Assembly: GCA_034008185.1 (NCBI GenBank)
Contig: CM067084.1
Coordinates: forward strand, 19,806,885 to 19,870,884
Length of the DNA: 64,000 nt
From: Gorsachius magnificus
Lineage: Eukaryota; Chordata; Aves; Pelecaniformes; Ardeidae
Direction: 5' to 3'
The translations under genes and the position numbers were made by a program. Below the pieces are notes generated by a model. That model searched no databases, was not told the origin of the DNA, and saw nothing but the letters and a program-made list of their open reading frames with translations. Positions 50,999 to 61,544 of this stretch are shown here, one piece after another. Each line of letters opens with the position of its first letter. Position 1 is the first letter of the stretch.

Positions 50999-51910
50999 CA
51001 TAGAATCATAGAATCATAGAATGTTTTGGGTTGGAAGGGACCCCTAGAGGTCATCTAGTCCAACCCCCCTGCAGTGAGCAGGGACACCGCTAACTAGATC
51101 AGGTTGCTCAGAGCCCCATCCAACCTGGCCTTGAATGTTCCCAGGGATGGGGCCTCCACCACCTCTCTGGGCAACCCGTTCCAGTGTTTCACCACCCTCG
51201 TTGTAAAGAATTTCCTCCTTATATCCAGTCTAAACCTACCCTGCTTCTGTTTAAAACCATTACCCCTTGTCCTGTCACAGCTGGCCCTACTAAAAAGATT
51301 ATCCCCATCTTTCCTAGAGGCCCCCTTTAGGTACTGAAAGGCCACAATCAGGTCTCCCCTCAGCCTTCTCTTCTCCAGGCTGAACAACCCCAACTCCCTC
51401 AGCCTGTCCTCATAAGAGAGGTGCTCCAGCCCTCGCATCATTTTAGTAGCCCTCCTCTGGACCCGCTCCAACACTTCCGTGTCCTTCTTGTGCTGAGGGC
51501 TCCAGAGCTGGACGCAGTACTCTAGGTGAGGTCTCACCAGAGCAGAGTAGAGGGGCAGAATCACCTCCCTCGACCTGCTGGCCACGCTTCTCCTGATGCA
51601 GCCCAGGGTATGGTTGGCCTTCTGGGCCGCCAGCGCACATTGCCGGCTCATGTCCAGCTTTTCATCCACCAGCACGCCCAAGTCCCTCTCGGCAGGGCTG
51701 CTCTCGATCCTTTCTTCCCCCAGCCTGTACTGATACTGGGGGTTACCCCGACCCAGGTGCAGGACCTTGCACTTGGCCTTGTTGAACCTCATGAGGTTCA
51801 CACAGGCCCACCTCTCCAGCCTGTCCAGGTCTCTCTGGATGACATCCCGTCCTTCTGGTGTGTCAACTGCACCACTCAGTTTGGTGTCGTCCGCAAACTT
51901 GCTGAGGGTT
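50999..51910 (-). mobile_element. CR1 LINE, 5'-truncated, best-preserved copy
   Basis: Minus-strand CR1 with a perfect triple terminal repeat, (CATAGAAT)x3 at 50999-51022, then TTTTGGGTTGGAAGGGACCC and the CR1 3' UTR. The coding part is one open frame from a stop near 51094 up through the RT active site. FADDTKL is intact (FADD codons at 51886-51897), followed by [70 protein letters not shown] and [20 protein letters not shown]. About 270 RT codons without a stop make this the youngest CR1 of the window. It is truncated just upstream of the active site at about 51910, where the sequence changes abruptly (TTCTGACATTCC), so it cannot encode a working RT. Codons and GC content contrast with the A+T-rich flanks. 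Confidence 0.97.
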
Positions 51911-53811
51911 CTGACATTCCAGGTAATTGCACTCTCTGTGTAAGGGAACTTTAAAATTTACCAACAAAATCTCCATGAGCAGGATCTATAGGATTCTATG
52001 AAGGAAAGGAGAATCTTGGCATGCCATTTCCTCACTATACAACAAGGTATAGTAATTATAAATTTAAAAAAATAAATATAACAAGTATTTCACAAGAAAA
52101 TTAACAGAATTGAATACATACATGCCTGGTTCAATGCACAGATAAATCCAGGTAGCTACCAAACCCTCTTTTGATTTCTGTTGGGTTCCTTCTAGTAACA
52201 ATCAGCAATGAAATGGGAACAACATGTAGCATACCACAAAATTTCCATTTTTATTCCATTAGCCTAATAACAGCCATAGGTTTAAAAAAAAAAATTCAAA
52301 GTTACAATGAAATAATTTATTTCTTTCAGTATACTAAAAATATTCAGACTTAGTTATTCTGAGATATTACAGTTGAAATCCATGGATGAGACGATTATGG
52401 TTTTGTAAGAACTACTTTTTGGGTTGAGTTATGCTTTTAACAACCATTTTGTAACTTTCTTTCTTACTATTATTACCATTTTATTGGCCATTTTTTGCTG
52501 TGGTCCACAAAATTTGAATCGCCTCAGAATCATATTTCACACTCAGCTAATTTGGAATATCTCCTAAAAATTTCCCAGATGTGAGCAGCACTCAGGAGCA
52601 GAGATTTTTACAGGTGTTCTCAAGCTTTCCACCAGCCAGCCATCAGGTCAGCCACTCTGTCACTACCCACCCTTCAACTTTTCCTTTCCTGTGAGAATCG
52701 AGTGGCATGTCTATGAAAATATGGCAATCGTGAACCTGGACAAACATACCATTACAACCTTTTTCTTTTTTGGTCTATTAATGCCATCTACAGCTGGAAA
52801 GACTGTGCGGAGTCAGCAGGGCAGGGGAGAGGCTGAAGCCCCCAGAGCTGCTCTCAGGGCCCTGGTGTCCAATTGCCAAAACCTGTGATTTGCATAATGC
52901 TGGCTGCACCCATGGTGCTGACTCTTGCCCCTGGCTCCTCTCCCCCCTGTAGGACACCTCTCTCCTCCTGCTCCTAAGATGAAATCTGCAGCAGAAGAGA
53001 TTACCCCTACGTATAAAGAACACAAACACTACAATTTTCTCTAACGGTTTTGACCACAAACCTAAGATGATGCATTCTGTAAATACGAAATTACCAGGGT
53101 TTAACTTTTGCAACCTCAAAAGCAGCCATCCTTCACAAAGCCAGATCTCTGTATGTTAATTTACTATTGGATAGAGCAATTGGTATCACTATGTGATCTT
53201 CTCTGAAGTTGCCTAAAAATACAAATCAGATTGCAGGAGATGCCAGAACATATATTTCACAGACATCTTTAAGACACCTGAAAATTAAATTATTGATCTT
53301 TCTATTAATCTTGGTTTACTGTAATTTAAAAGCATAATTTATTCTTTGCTTAATACAATAACTGTAACCTGAACATATATTTGGTTAAGTCTCGCTAAAT
53401 ATTAACTCAAAGAGAAAATGGGAGCTACAGTTAACAAGTACCTTCAATTCAGGCAATAATGAACAATCATATAATACGTCTCTGTTTACCAGGCTATTGT
53501 CAAAACTGCCTCCTGTACACTCACTATCATCATTCAATCAGAAAAACATAGTGTACCAGTCTCTCACATTTAATGGTTAAATGAATTCTTCATGGTTTTA
53601 CACCACATAATCATCTCAAAAATGTCACCACACTGAAACTCTGAAGATGAAGGAAAGAGAGGGAAAATGAAAATGTAAGAGGTTTCCCTCTCTTGTATCA
53701 AGTAACTGTAACCTCTAACTTCTTCATGTATCTTATTAGGATAAAAAATGAAACCTTTACTTGAACAGAGAAGTCTTCAATTTCTGAATCTGATAGTCAG
53801 GTTAATCATAG
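51911..53811. other. Non-coding stretch, nothing recognised
   Basis: A GC-richer patch at 52780-53000 carries overlapping frames (113 codons minus, 65 plus) without a known family. The rest is A+T-rich, with no recognised repeat. Confidence 0.5.
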
Positions 53812-53828
53812 GTCCTGTGATTTACCTC
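53812..53828. repeat. 17-bp direct repeat, left copy
   Basis: GTCCTGTGATTTACCTC, identical to 54641-54657. It brackets the rearranged ERV unit. Confidence 0.95.
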
Positions 53829-53849
53829 TGTCACAAATCCCAATTTAGG

Positions 53850-53867
53850 ATCCTGCCAAGTACGCCA
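53850..53867 (-). other. Primer-binding site complementary to tRNA-Ser
   Basis: The minus strand reads TGGCGTACTTGGCAGGAT. This matches the complement of the 3' end of vertebrate tRNA-Ser (TGGCGTAGTCGGCAGGAT) at 16 of 18 positions, starting three bases after the LTR end, exactly where a PBS belongs. The tRNA sequence is recalled, not searched. Confidence 0.75.
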
Positions 53868-53870
53868 ATT

Positions 53871-54252
53871 TGTCACGAATGAGTGATTAAGATCGCTTAA
53901 AGGATCACTGTCAAAGGTATTAGCAAAAATGGTTTTAATATGATGTTGTAAAAACGCAACTAAGTTTGATGGCAAGGTTCACTCTATCAAGTACTGGATG
54001 GAAGAAACATACAAAGGAAAATTGAGCTATGCTTGAGTTAGAATGATTTAAAGAGAGACCAGGGATGCAAAAGGGTAAGGAGGACCCTCCTGCTGAGTCA
54101 TGAGGTTCAGAGTGGACCCCCTTGCTTTCTGAACTCCTCCTCAGAGAGGAATCTAGGTGCGGCTAGGTCCAAACCTAGTCTCAGACTTGGTCAATGGTTT
54201 AAGGTTTATGTCTAATGCAAAATGTATGTAATATTTTATTAGCATCAATTCA
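53871..54252 (-). mobile_element. ERV LTR adjoining a PBS (5' limit uncertain)
   Basis: The 3' end is well placed: on the minus strand it finishes ...TTCGTGACA at 53871 and is followed by AAT and the primer-binding site. A minus-strand ATTAAA (53934-53939), 63 bases before the end, fits a poly(A) signal and gives a U5 of ordinary length. The 5' end is not fixed. I see no matching TGTCACGAA-type inverted terminus or polypurine tract before the pol piece, so the LTR may be truncated near 54252. The sequence is unlike the two solo LTRs at 29 and 34 kb and belongs to a different family. Confidence 0.65.
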
Positions 54253-54255
54253 GCA

Positions 54256-54645
54256 TGCAATCAAAGTTATCAAGACAAAATCAAAGTTGGTTCCATTTTG
54301 TGGCTGGTTGGTCATTGTTTACATGGAGTTCTACCCACCCTAGTTTAAATGGTGCTTGTCTAGCTATATCTAATAGTAATTGCCAGTCTTTGGCTCTCCG
54401 AATTGGGGATCTATTTAATTCTCAATTTAGGGCTTCCTATTGACAAAGCCATTGTGTGACACCTGCCCACATGGCATAGGAGTCAACATAGACAACTTCT
54501 GCTTTGTTTTGAGCTGCTAGAACTGTCCTTAATTATACTACTTGTGCACTACCTCCACCTTCTTCTATTACTTCTTTGCCAGTGGTAATTTCTAATGCAG
54601 TGTCTTTATACCACCATTTGCCATTTACCCTCTTTGCTGTGTCCT
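54256..54645 (-). pseudogene. Broken retroviral pol fragment, RNase H-like
   Basis: Minus-strand translation gives blocks typical of ERV RNase H: a KEGKW-like start near 54630, ALEITTGKEVIEEG in the middle, AEVVYVDSY near 54505, and RAKDWQLLLDIARQ then GWVELH near 54340. They lie in the order expected for the RNase H domain at the end of reverse transcriptase. The VDSY aspartate fits the third catalytic position of the family, but the first catalytic block is altered. The copy has in-frame stops at four or more places and at least one frameshift near its start, so it is dead. It stops without passing into integrase and runs directly towards the LTR. Assignment is by motif reading only. Confidence 0.65.
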
Positions 54646-54657
54646 GTGATTTACCTC
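54641..54657. repeat. 17-bp direct repeat, right copy
   Basis: GTCCTGTGATTTACCTC, identical to 53812-53828. On the minus strand it lies at the very start of the RNase H-like piece. Confidence 0.95.
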
Positions 54658-54819
54658 ATGCACCATCCGGTCTTTCTTTTCCCCTGAGTTTTTTTTACTG
54701 AGATTTCCCCATGCTCCTCAGAAACTTCCAAGATGTAGCCTTTCTCCAGTTCCCAGCCCTCTGCCTCCAGGGGGACCCAAGATGTTCATCATTACAATCA
54801 ATGTCATCTGCACCAAGCT

Positions 54820-54864
54820 GGGGGAGGGGGTGGGAGGGGGTGGGAGGAGGGTGGCAGGGAGGGA
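54820..54864 (+). repeat. G-rich tract with G-quadruplex pattern
   Basis: GGGGGAGGGGGTGGGAGGGG, then GTGGGAGGAGGGTGGCAGGGAGGG. At least six runs of three or more G are separated by loops of one to a few bases, which meets the usual G3+N1-7 pattern several times over. The G's are on the plus strand. Confidence 0.85.
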
Positions 54865-54869
54865 AGATG

Positions 54870-57800
54870 AATCAAGAGAGATCTGTGTTGAATGTTACAT
54901 GACTTCCTATCACCTGCTTTCCGATAAACTTCTTGTTTGCCAGGCCTTTGTCAGATATTCTGTATTTATAGTCACAAGGGACATCCATCCTAACTCAGTT
55001 CTGAAGGCAAATTTAGAAGAAAACTTATGTCTGACATTTGTTTGTACATAATGCTAACGTTTATGTCCTATCATTACTGTAGTCTTTTTGGGCTGCTTTC
55101 TATTAAATCAGCATTACAGAATGCAGAGTTAGGACTTCTTTTAACCTAATTTACTTTATGCGCTTTTCCCTTAAATTGAATATATGTGACTGCAGACAAT
55201 TTTTGGAATGGAAGTAAAGATTATACAATATAATTCATACTGCAGTAGCAAGTGCTAGAGTCTGAAGATAACCTCCCTCTTCATCTTGTGATTTGTGAAA
55301 ACACTACATCATTTCAGGCATATATTATGTCATCATCACAATGTTTCTTGCATAGAGTCTGTGTTATCATCATTCTAACCAGATCTAGCAAACAGAAAAA
55401 TCTTTAGGTAATCTGATTTTATTCCCCAACACCAGAAATACATTAATAAAAACACCTGCCAGGCCATAATGCTCTGGCATAATTCGAACAAAAAGTCCTC
55501 AAGTTTCTCCTGAAAGAATATATTATCTTTACATATTGGGGTAGAGGGAGAATTTAACTTATTCCTAGCACTTTTCTAAACAGCAATCACAGGCAGTCAT
55601 CTTACGCTCACAAACATCTTAGGAGATGGTCCTACGCTGTAATTTCTCAAACACCAAAGCAATTTTAAGAAAACACCTACTCTCTCCAGGCCCGAGTCAT
55701 GCACCTGCCATTATGCAGTCAGAAAACTTAATGGTGTGGGCTGTTTGTTGTTGTTTAAATCAGATTGCTCTGGAGCGTGACTCCACACAGAATCGCAGCG
55801 GCACGATGAAGAGACCGTCAAACTGAGGCAGGCAGGAAGGTGTTTGAATAGGAACACCTTTACCACTGGAGAAGTCTGTTTTGGGCTGCACCCTTTGTCA
55901 GTGAGAAACAGTCCTTTGGGGATTTGTTGGCGACAGTAGATTAGCTGAGCATATAAATTCCCGGTGGCATTTTCAAAGGAGGCTGTATGTATGGGAGTGT
56001 AGGTACAAAGGCTGTACATGAAAGCTGGACATGCGACGCTTCGAGCTACCCTGGAAGTCCCAGTACTAGTGAGAAATATCTGCCCTATGCTTATGCTGGT
56101 AACTTGAGATTGCATTTATCTCATTACTAAGCAAGGTATATAAAAAAGAAAGAAAAAAGAAAGAAACCGTAAAGAGTGCAAAATGAGAACAAGGGAACAT
56201 CCAGGGCTGAGACAGCCCAAGTGAGCCACAGGCAGAGGGGAGGCAGGAGGGAAACTGCAGTCGTAAGACTGAGGCAAAGCTACTGCAGCAGCTGTTGCCA
56301 GTGAAGAGGAGGAGGAGGAAGGCGGAAAGACAGGCTTTAATTCCTTCTCAGTAAGCTTTGGCAATTTCTCTGCAACATAGAAATGCCTAAACTAATTTTC
56401 AAATGATCAGTCTAGCTTGTCAGCACTATGCTCAGTAAGGACTAATTTATCCTGCTTCTCAGCCTCTATGATAGTAGACATACCTGAAAGGCATGAACAC
56501 ACACTATTTTAAATATATTTCAATTAAATGTGAGATACGACATGGTTTAAATAAAGCTTGACAGACTTATAAACTGCACCACCATGAGGCTGTAGGCCCA
56601 AATCCTACATGTCCAGTTATCACAGATCAACTGGTATCAAAAAAACCCACTGGTGTGGAACATTTAATATTTTTAATATAAATTTACAATGGATGGATTC
56701 CAGAGCGTTTTCTGTGGGTTTTGCATGTCACATTGTCAGCTGGATTCTTTGCAACTATGGAAGGCAAGTATTGCTGATTAACCCAACTCTCACTCCAGGC
56801 TCTTACCTAGACTCTCATCCTAATTTTAGAATGGCAGTTTCAAGACTCAGAGCAGAACAGAAGTGTTGAAGAAGAATGCAAGAGTTGTATTTTCCTTTCC
56901 ATGATAATAAAGTTTCTGGTAATTTATTCACTGGAGTATTTCCTTACAAATAACCAACTGTAGCATAGCTAGATGCCCAGGGTAGTAGCTAGGAAGTTAA
57001 CATGCACAGCTACTTTTGAAGAAACATTACTGAGCAATTCAAATAGTGGAATCAAAATGCAACGCCCACTTGAGACAATCTTTGCAGAGCTGCTCCTTTG
57101 TTAGCTACTAGTAGGAAGATAGGAAGGTAGATTTGGTTTATGTGCTAAAGCTGTTCTCTTTCACAAATCCAGAAGGGTCCCATTCATGTCTCAGCCATAA
57201 CATGAAGTGGGATATATACACACAGCAAGGCAATAACCAGATACAAATCTGTTGGTTGTGTGGGTGTGCTGTAGTGACTTGCTGCCAGTAAGCTCACGTA
57301 ACACAGACTCAATATAGCTGAATGAACTTGAGAATGCTACCATTATTTGCTGATCACATATCATGAAATAACTTTTTTCTTCTCATATTAAGGTGATAAG
57401 AGTCTAAAGTGGAGGATTACGTGTATAATTATGCTATTTCACCAGCAATGTATTCAGTATATAATAAACAGAAAAAAAGATGGAAAGACTATTCTTCTAA
57501 CAGCATTGATTTTAGACTACACGTTAGGACTTGAAGCCATACTTGAGATCCTAATTGAGATTAAATAGGTGTCAAAATCTTACAACTTCTTCTGATCTCA
57601 TAAGATCTGCTCCACTTGGATTGATCTGGAAGAATGAACACTCCTTCAAGGTAAGTTGAATGCAGGCTCTTTCTAGCTGGGAAGAAAATAAGAGTATGTT
57701 TTGTCTGGAAAAATACAAAGCTAATGCCACATCACTCATCCTCAAAACTCAAAAGGATTTTAAATTTATCTAATTAAGAACTATCTCCTTTATTTTATTT

Positions 57801-60800
57801 TTTAAGAAACAGACATTCACATTTGGCAGTCTGAGAAGTACCAAAGAAAAAAAGAGAAATAACACAAAGCAGTTGATTTTGCTTATGCACCTAGGCCTTG
57901 ATAATAAGTAGGGAGCAAGGAGCAATCAAGGGATGAAGGAACACAGACTTCCAGTTGAACCATTTGAATGGTTCGTCATTGAACATTTACCAAGGTAGGA
58001 AACTACTGACCATCAGTCACCACTTTTGCTGAATTCTCAGAGAAGAAAGGAAAAAAAAATTACCTCTCGATGCGAGCATTAAGCACCCAATTACTGAAAT
58101 TGAAGGGAGTAACATCAAAATGCAGACTCAAATTTAAGTAAAAAAATCTAAAGCTAGTTTTAAGTAGACAACTGCATTACATGTCAGCTTATGTTTTGAA
58201 ATATATTTTTGTCCTTTGCTGGGACAAAGCCAAAGCCTTCAAATATTATTGTAATATGTCCTAGCGTCCATAGTCCAAATGGAAGAATTCAGATTTGGGG
58301 GCTGTTTTGGTTTTAATTAGTATTTCTTTTCCTCCCATTCTCTTTCTTTTTGTCTGGTCAGAAGTAACAAAAGAACTCTGAAGTCTCAGAAATACTCAAA
58401 TATCATCAGAATTAACCCATATCCTTGAAACAGCATATTTTGAAGACAATACATGCAATTAAAGACATTTTAACCAGCACTCCAATATCTTAATTTTTCA
58501 CTGCTATCTACCTGTTGATGTGCATAGAAGTTCATACAAGGAAAGATCAACATAACTAAGGAGATCAGTGCATACTTAAATTAAAGCACCATTGACAAGC
58601 ATTTCATCAACTTCGGTTGACAATCCCATTGAGTGGAAAGGGATTTCTACGAGGCTTCTCATTTAAATCCTTCTCACAAGCCTCAGCTTAAATGTACAGG
58701 GGATTTATTTTCTTCTTTTAAATCAGTTCACCTATCCTTAAGGCAGCATATAATAATTCAGTAACACTTGCTAAAGTAAGTTATTAAGTTGAGGGACAAC
58801 GTTAAGAAGGTCCCAGCTCATGAGCACACATTATTGAATACGTTGGGCACAGACACAGCCAACTCTAGGATAAAGTCACTCTAAGAAAACCCCCACAAGT
58901 GTGTGCTAATGACCAGTTTTAGGTGACATTAGATTCTTCTTACGGGTATTTCCATGAGGAAACTTTGGCTTCAGCCTGTAACTGAGCTCCATACAGGGAC
59001 ACTTACACGACTGTGTCTCTCACAGGAATGGTGAGACGGTGTGCACAGAGCTCCCCTGGAGATTCACACGGAGAGTCACAAAGCCACTGCCATCTTCCTC
59101 TGAATATCTCCCACACAGAAAACCAGCATTATACCTCAGTCTTTGAGACAGAAATGTAACCTATTCAGAATGGTGCAAAATAATCTAACACTAATCAAAA
59201 CAAGCAGGTTTTACAGAAATTTCTTTTAGAACTTAGAAATTTGATTACAGAACCATATCTATCTCAGTGCGATGACCTTCATAGCAAAATGTGGAACACC
59301 TTCAAATCACAGTAGGTTTATAATGGAACCCTGTTTATGACCTGAGCTCTTTGGAAACTGTTGTCTTTGTACATGTATCAAAGTGATGGTCTCTCAGTAT
59401 CTGCATATTTTCTCATTTTTCTGCATAAGAATGTGAGAAAAGGGTAAAGGAGACAGCTATACTTGTTTCTTTTCGTAATTTCAGAGGGCTTAGTTTACAA
59501 AATTTACATTTAGAGAAGGCGGCATTTGGAATACAACTTTAATAGTGTTTGCTCAGCCTTAGGAAAATTCTGTCAAGCCAGAGACAACCTTATGAAATCA
59601 GAGTGAGAATATGAAATCAGAGTGTGTCCTGAAAATGGCAATTACCCTAAAGATGGATAAAATTCATTTCAAAGTAAAGTTTCATTGAAACACTGGCTTC
59701 TGTCTAAAACCTTTCATTAATATTATTTTGTACCGCATCTTTGGTAAAGAAATTCTATGCCAGCTCCTATTTTTTCCATTACTATCAGGAGCAAGAATCA
59801 TGGTAGTTCATTAAAGTAATAGCAACTATGTAATTATTTATTAAACTTGCTTCTGAAAACTGCTTCTTGTGTGAGAATGTCAGAATCTACCAGTGCTCAT
59901 ATTTGTGAGGTAGCGTGATAGTGCTGGGCTGAGAGCAGAAGACAAAGACATATTATACAATACGCATTTATTCCCAGTACGTACTTTTAAATGTATAGCT
60001 CTATGATTTAACACTATGATAATCTCATTCCTATTAATGCAGCAATCCCAGTTGCAGTATCTCAATTTATGAGACTTATTCATTCACATCCGTCAAGCTG
60101 CTAAGTCTTTGATCACAACAGTGTTTTCCAAGAGATGTATTCAGAGTCATTTTAAATTTTAATGCCAAAATATATTGCCTTGGAAACCTCTACCAAATAT
60201 ATCATTTGCCTCTCAGTCAGTTTAAAATTGTTTACTCATTCCACATTTTACTTCGTTTGGCACAATCCACAAACATTCCTACTGACACATTCAACTCTCA
60301 GGCTATTGAGACCTGCCATGATTCTAATGCTATGCTTTTACTGATAAGCCATGAGCTATTAGGGGTATTTCGGTCCTAGCCATAGGACAGAACACAGAGT
60401 TAAAAAGTATCCCGTATTTAAAAAAAAAAATCATTTGCGTTGTTATCCAGAATAGGAAACTGATGATATTCAGACCGACATGCACTTTGCTTATGACAAG
60501 AATATTTTTTTAAACATTTTTCTGGTGAACATTGTGGAACCCATACAGCTGAAAATTGCACTTCTTGCATTTAACCCACATTATCAGAGCTGGTGATATA
60601 TACCCCGATTTGTAAAGCACCTAAGGACATGCTTTCCTTTGTGTATGCACAAAAAGCACGTTCCTACGTTGGAATTAAGGACACTCGTGAAAGTGAAAAC
60701 ATCCCCCAGATGAGATGTAAGAAAGTTAGTGACTATGCTGCTAAAATGCAGTCAACACAAGCACATGCTAAAAGTAACGGATTTAAACACATTGTTAAAT

Positions 60801-61520
60801 CAGAGCCTGAATTACATTTGCAGAGCCAATTTCCATCTCCTCAGCATTACAGTTAATGTTGTCAGCCAACAAGGACTGACTAGATGGCCTGTGATCTCTT
60901 TATTAGCAGCATGTAGTGTGGTCCATTGCTCATGCTCAGGTGACAGAAGCAGTCATTGAGCTGAACAGAATACCACACATACTATCATTGCACCAAGCCC
61001 AAACAGCTGTACAAACACCTCGAAAGTGACTTGTGCTCATGTGCAGCCACAGCAGCGCACAACAGACGCAGAAATGTAAAGAAAACACAGCTTGAAGCCA
61101 TTGGTTTCTGGGGAAAGGATGATCTACTGTGGACCCACCAATGTTATCAGTGACCACAGTTCACACAAAGGTGCAGTCCAGCACATTGTACATCTGGAGT
61201 GTTTAAACTTACCATGTGTACGCTGCACAGCCCTTCAGCTCTGCCTGTGCGTGCAGGGGTGTGCAACGATGGTCACACGGAAGCGTGCATCGGAGACCTG
61301 CCGATTCACAGCCCGCGGGCCACACAGTCCATTTGTCCGTATTTCCAGGACTAACTGATTTAAAACGATGTATAAGCCACCACAATACAGTGTGTGTTTA
61401 GGATTTCAAGATGCATCCAAAATGGTTTGAAAACCCAACAAGGCTCAGACTGTAACTCAGAAAGCCTCTCTTTGCAGGATCGCTGAAACAGCCAGTGTAG
61501 TGGATGTCAAGAAATAATGC
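54870..61520. other. Non-coding stretch, nothing recognised
   Basis: A purine-rich block (GAGGAGGAGGAGGAAGG) lies at about 56307-56325. A 19-bp tandem pair TATGAAATCAGAGTG... lies at 59591-59628. Frames of 80-134 codons, for example 55711-56115 (-), show no known family. The patch at about 61080-61330 is less A+T-rich but carries only short overlapping frames. Confidence 0.5.
59591..59628. repeat. Two-copy 19-bp tandem repeat
   Basis: TATGAAATCAGAGTGAGAA is followed by TATGAAATCAGAGTGTGTC. The first 15 bases are identical. Confidence 0.85.
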
Positions 61521-61525
61521 CTCAC

Positions 61526-61538
61526 TGCCACCTAGAGG
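61526..61538. promoter_or_regulatory. CTCF-like motif candidate
   Basis: TGCCACCTAGAGG agrees with the reverse form of the vertebrate CTCF core, TGCCMYCTRSTGG, at 12 of 13 positions. It also sits inside a small TGCCTC...GAGGCA inverted repeat. A single motif of this size can occur by chance in 64 kb. Confidence 0.3.
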
Positions 61539-61544
61539 CAATTC

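Larger units (their letters stand above)
53812..54657 (-). mobile_element. Rearranged class III-like ERV fragment: pol RNase H - LTR - PBS - leader
   Basis: Read on the minus strand, the order is a 17-bp repeat (54641-54657), an RNase H-like pol piece, an LTR ending at 53871, AAT, a primer-binding site (53850-53867), a short leader and the same 17-bp repeat (53812-53828). In a normal provirus the PBS and leader follow the 5' LTR and pol follows them, so pol before LTR-PBS is permuted. It would be produced by opening a one-LTR circle, or by recombination between tandem proviruses. Integrase, gag, env and a polypurine tract are all missing. The class III suggestion comes from the tRNA-Ser-type PBS and the character of the RNase H piece. 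The fragment is non-functional. Confidence 0.7.

Noticed and set aside
51526..51954. 142-codon plus-strand frame
   Set aside because: It is the antisense shadow of the CR1 reverse transcriptase frame.
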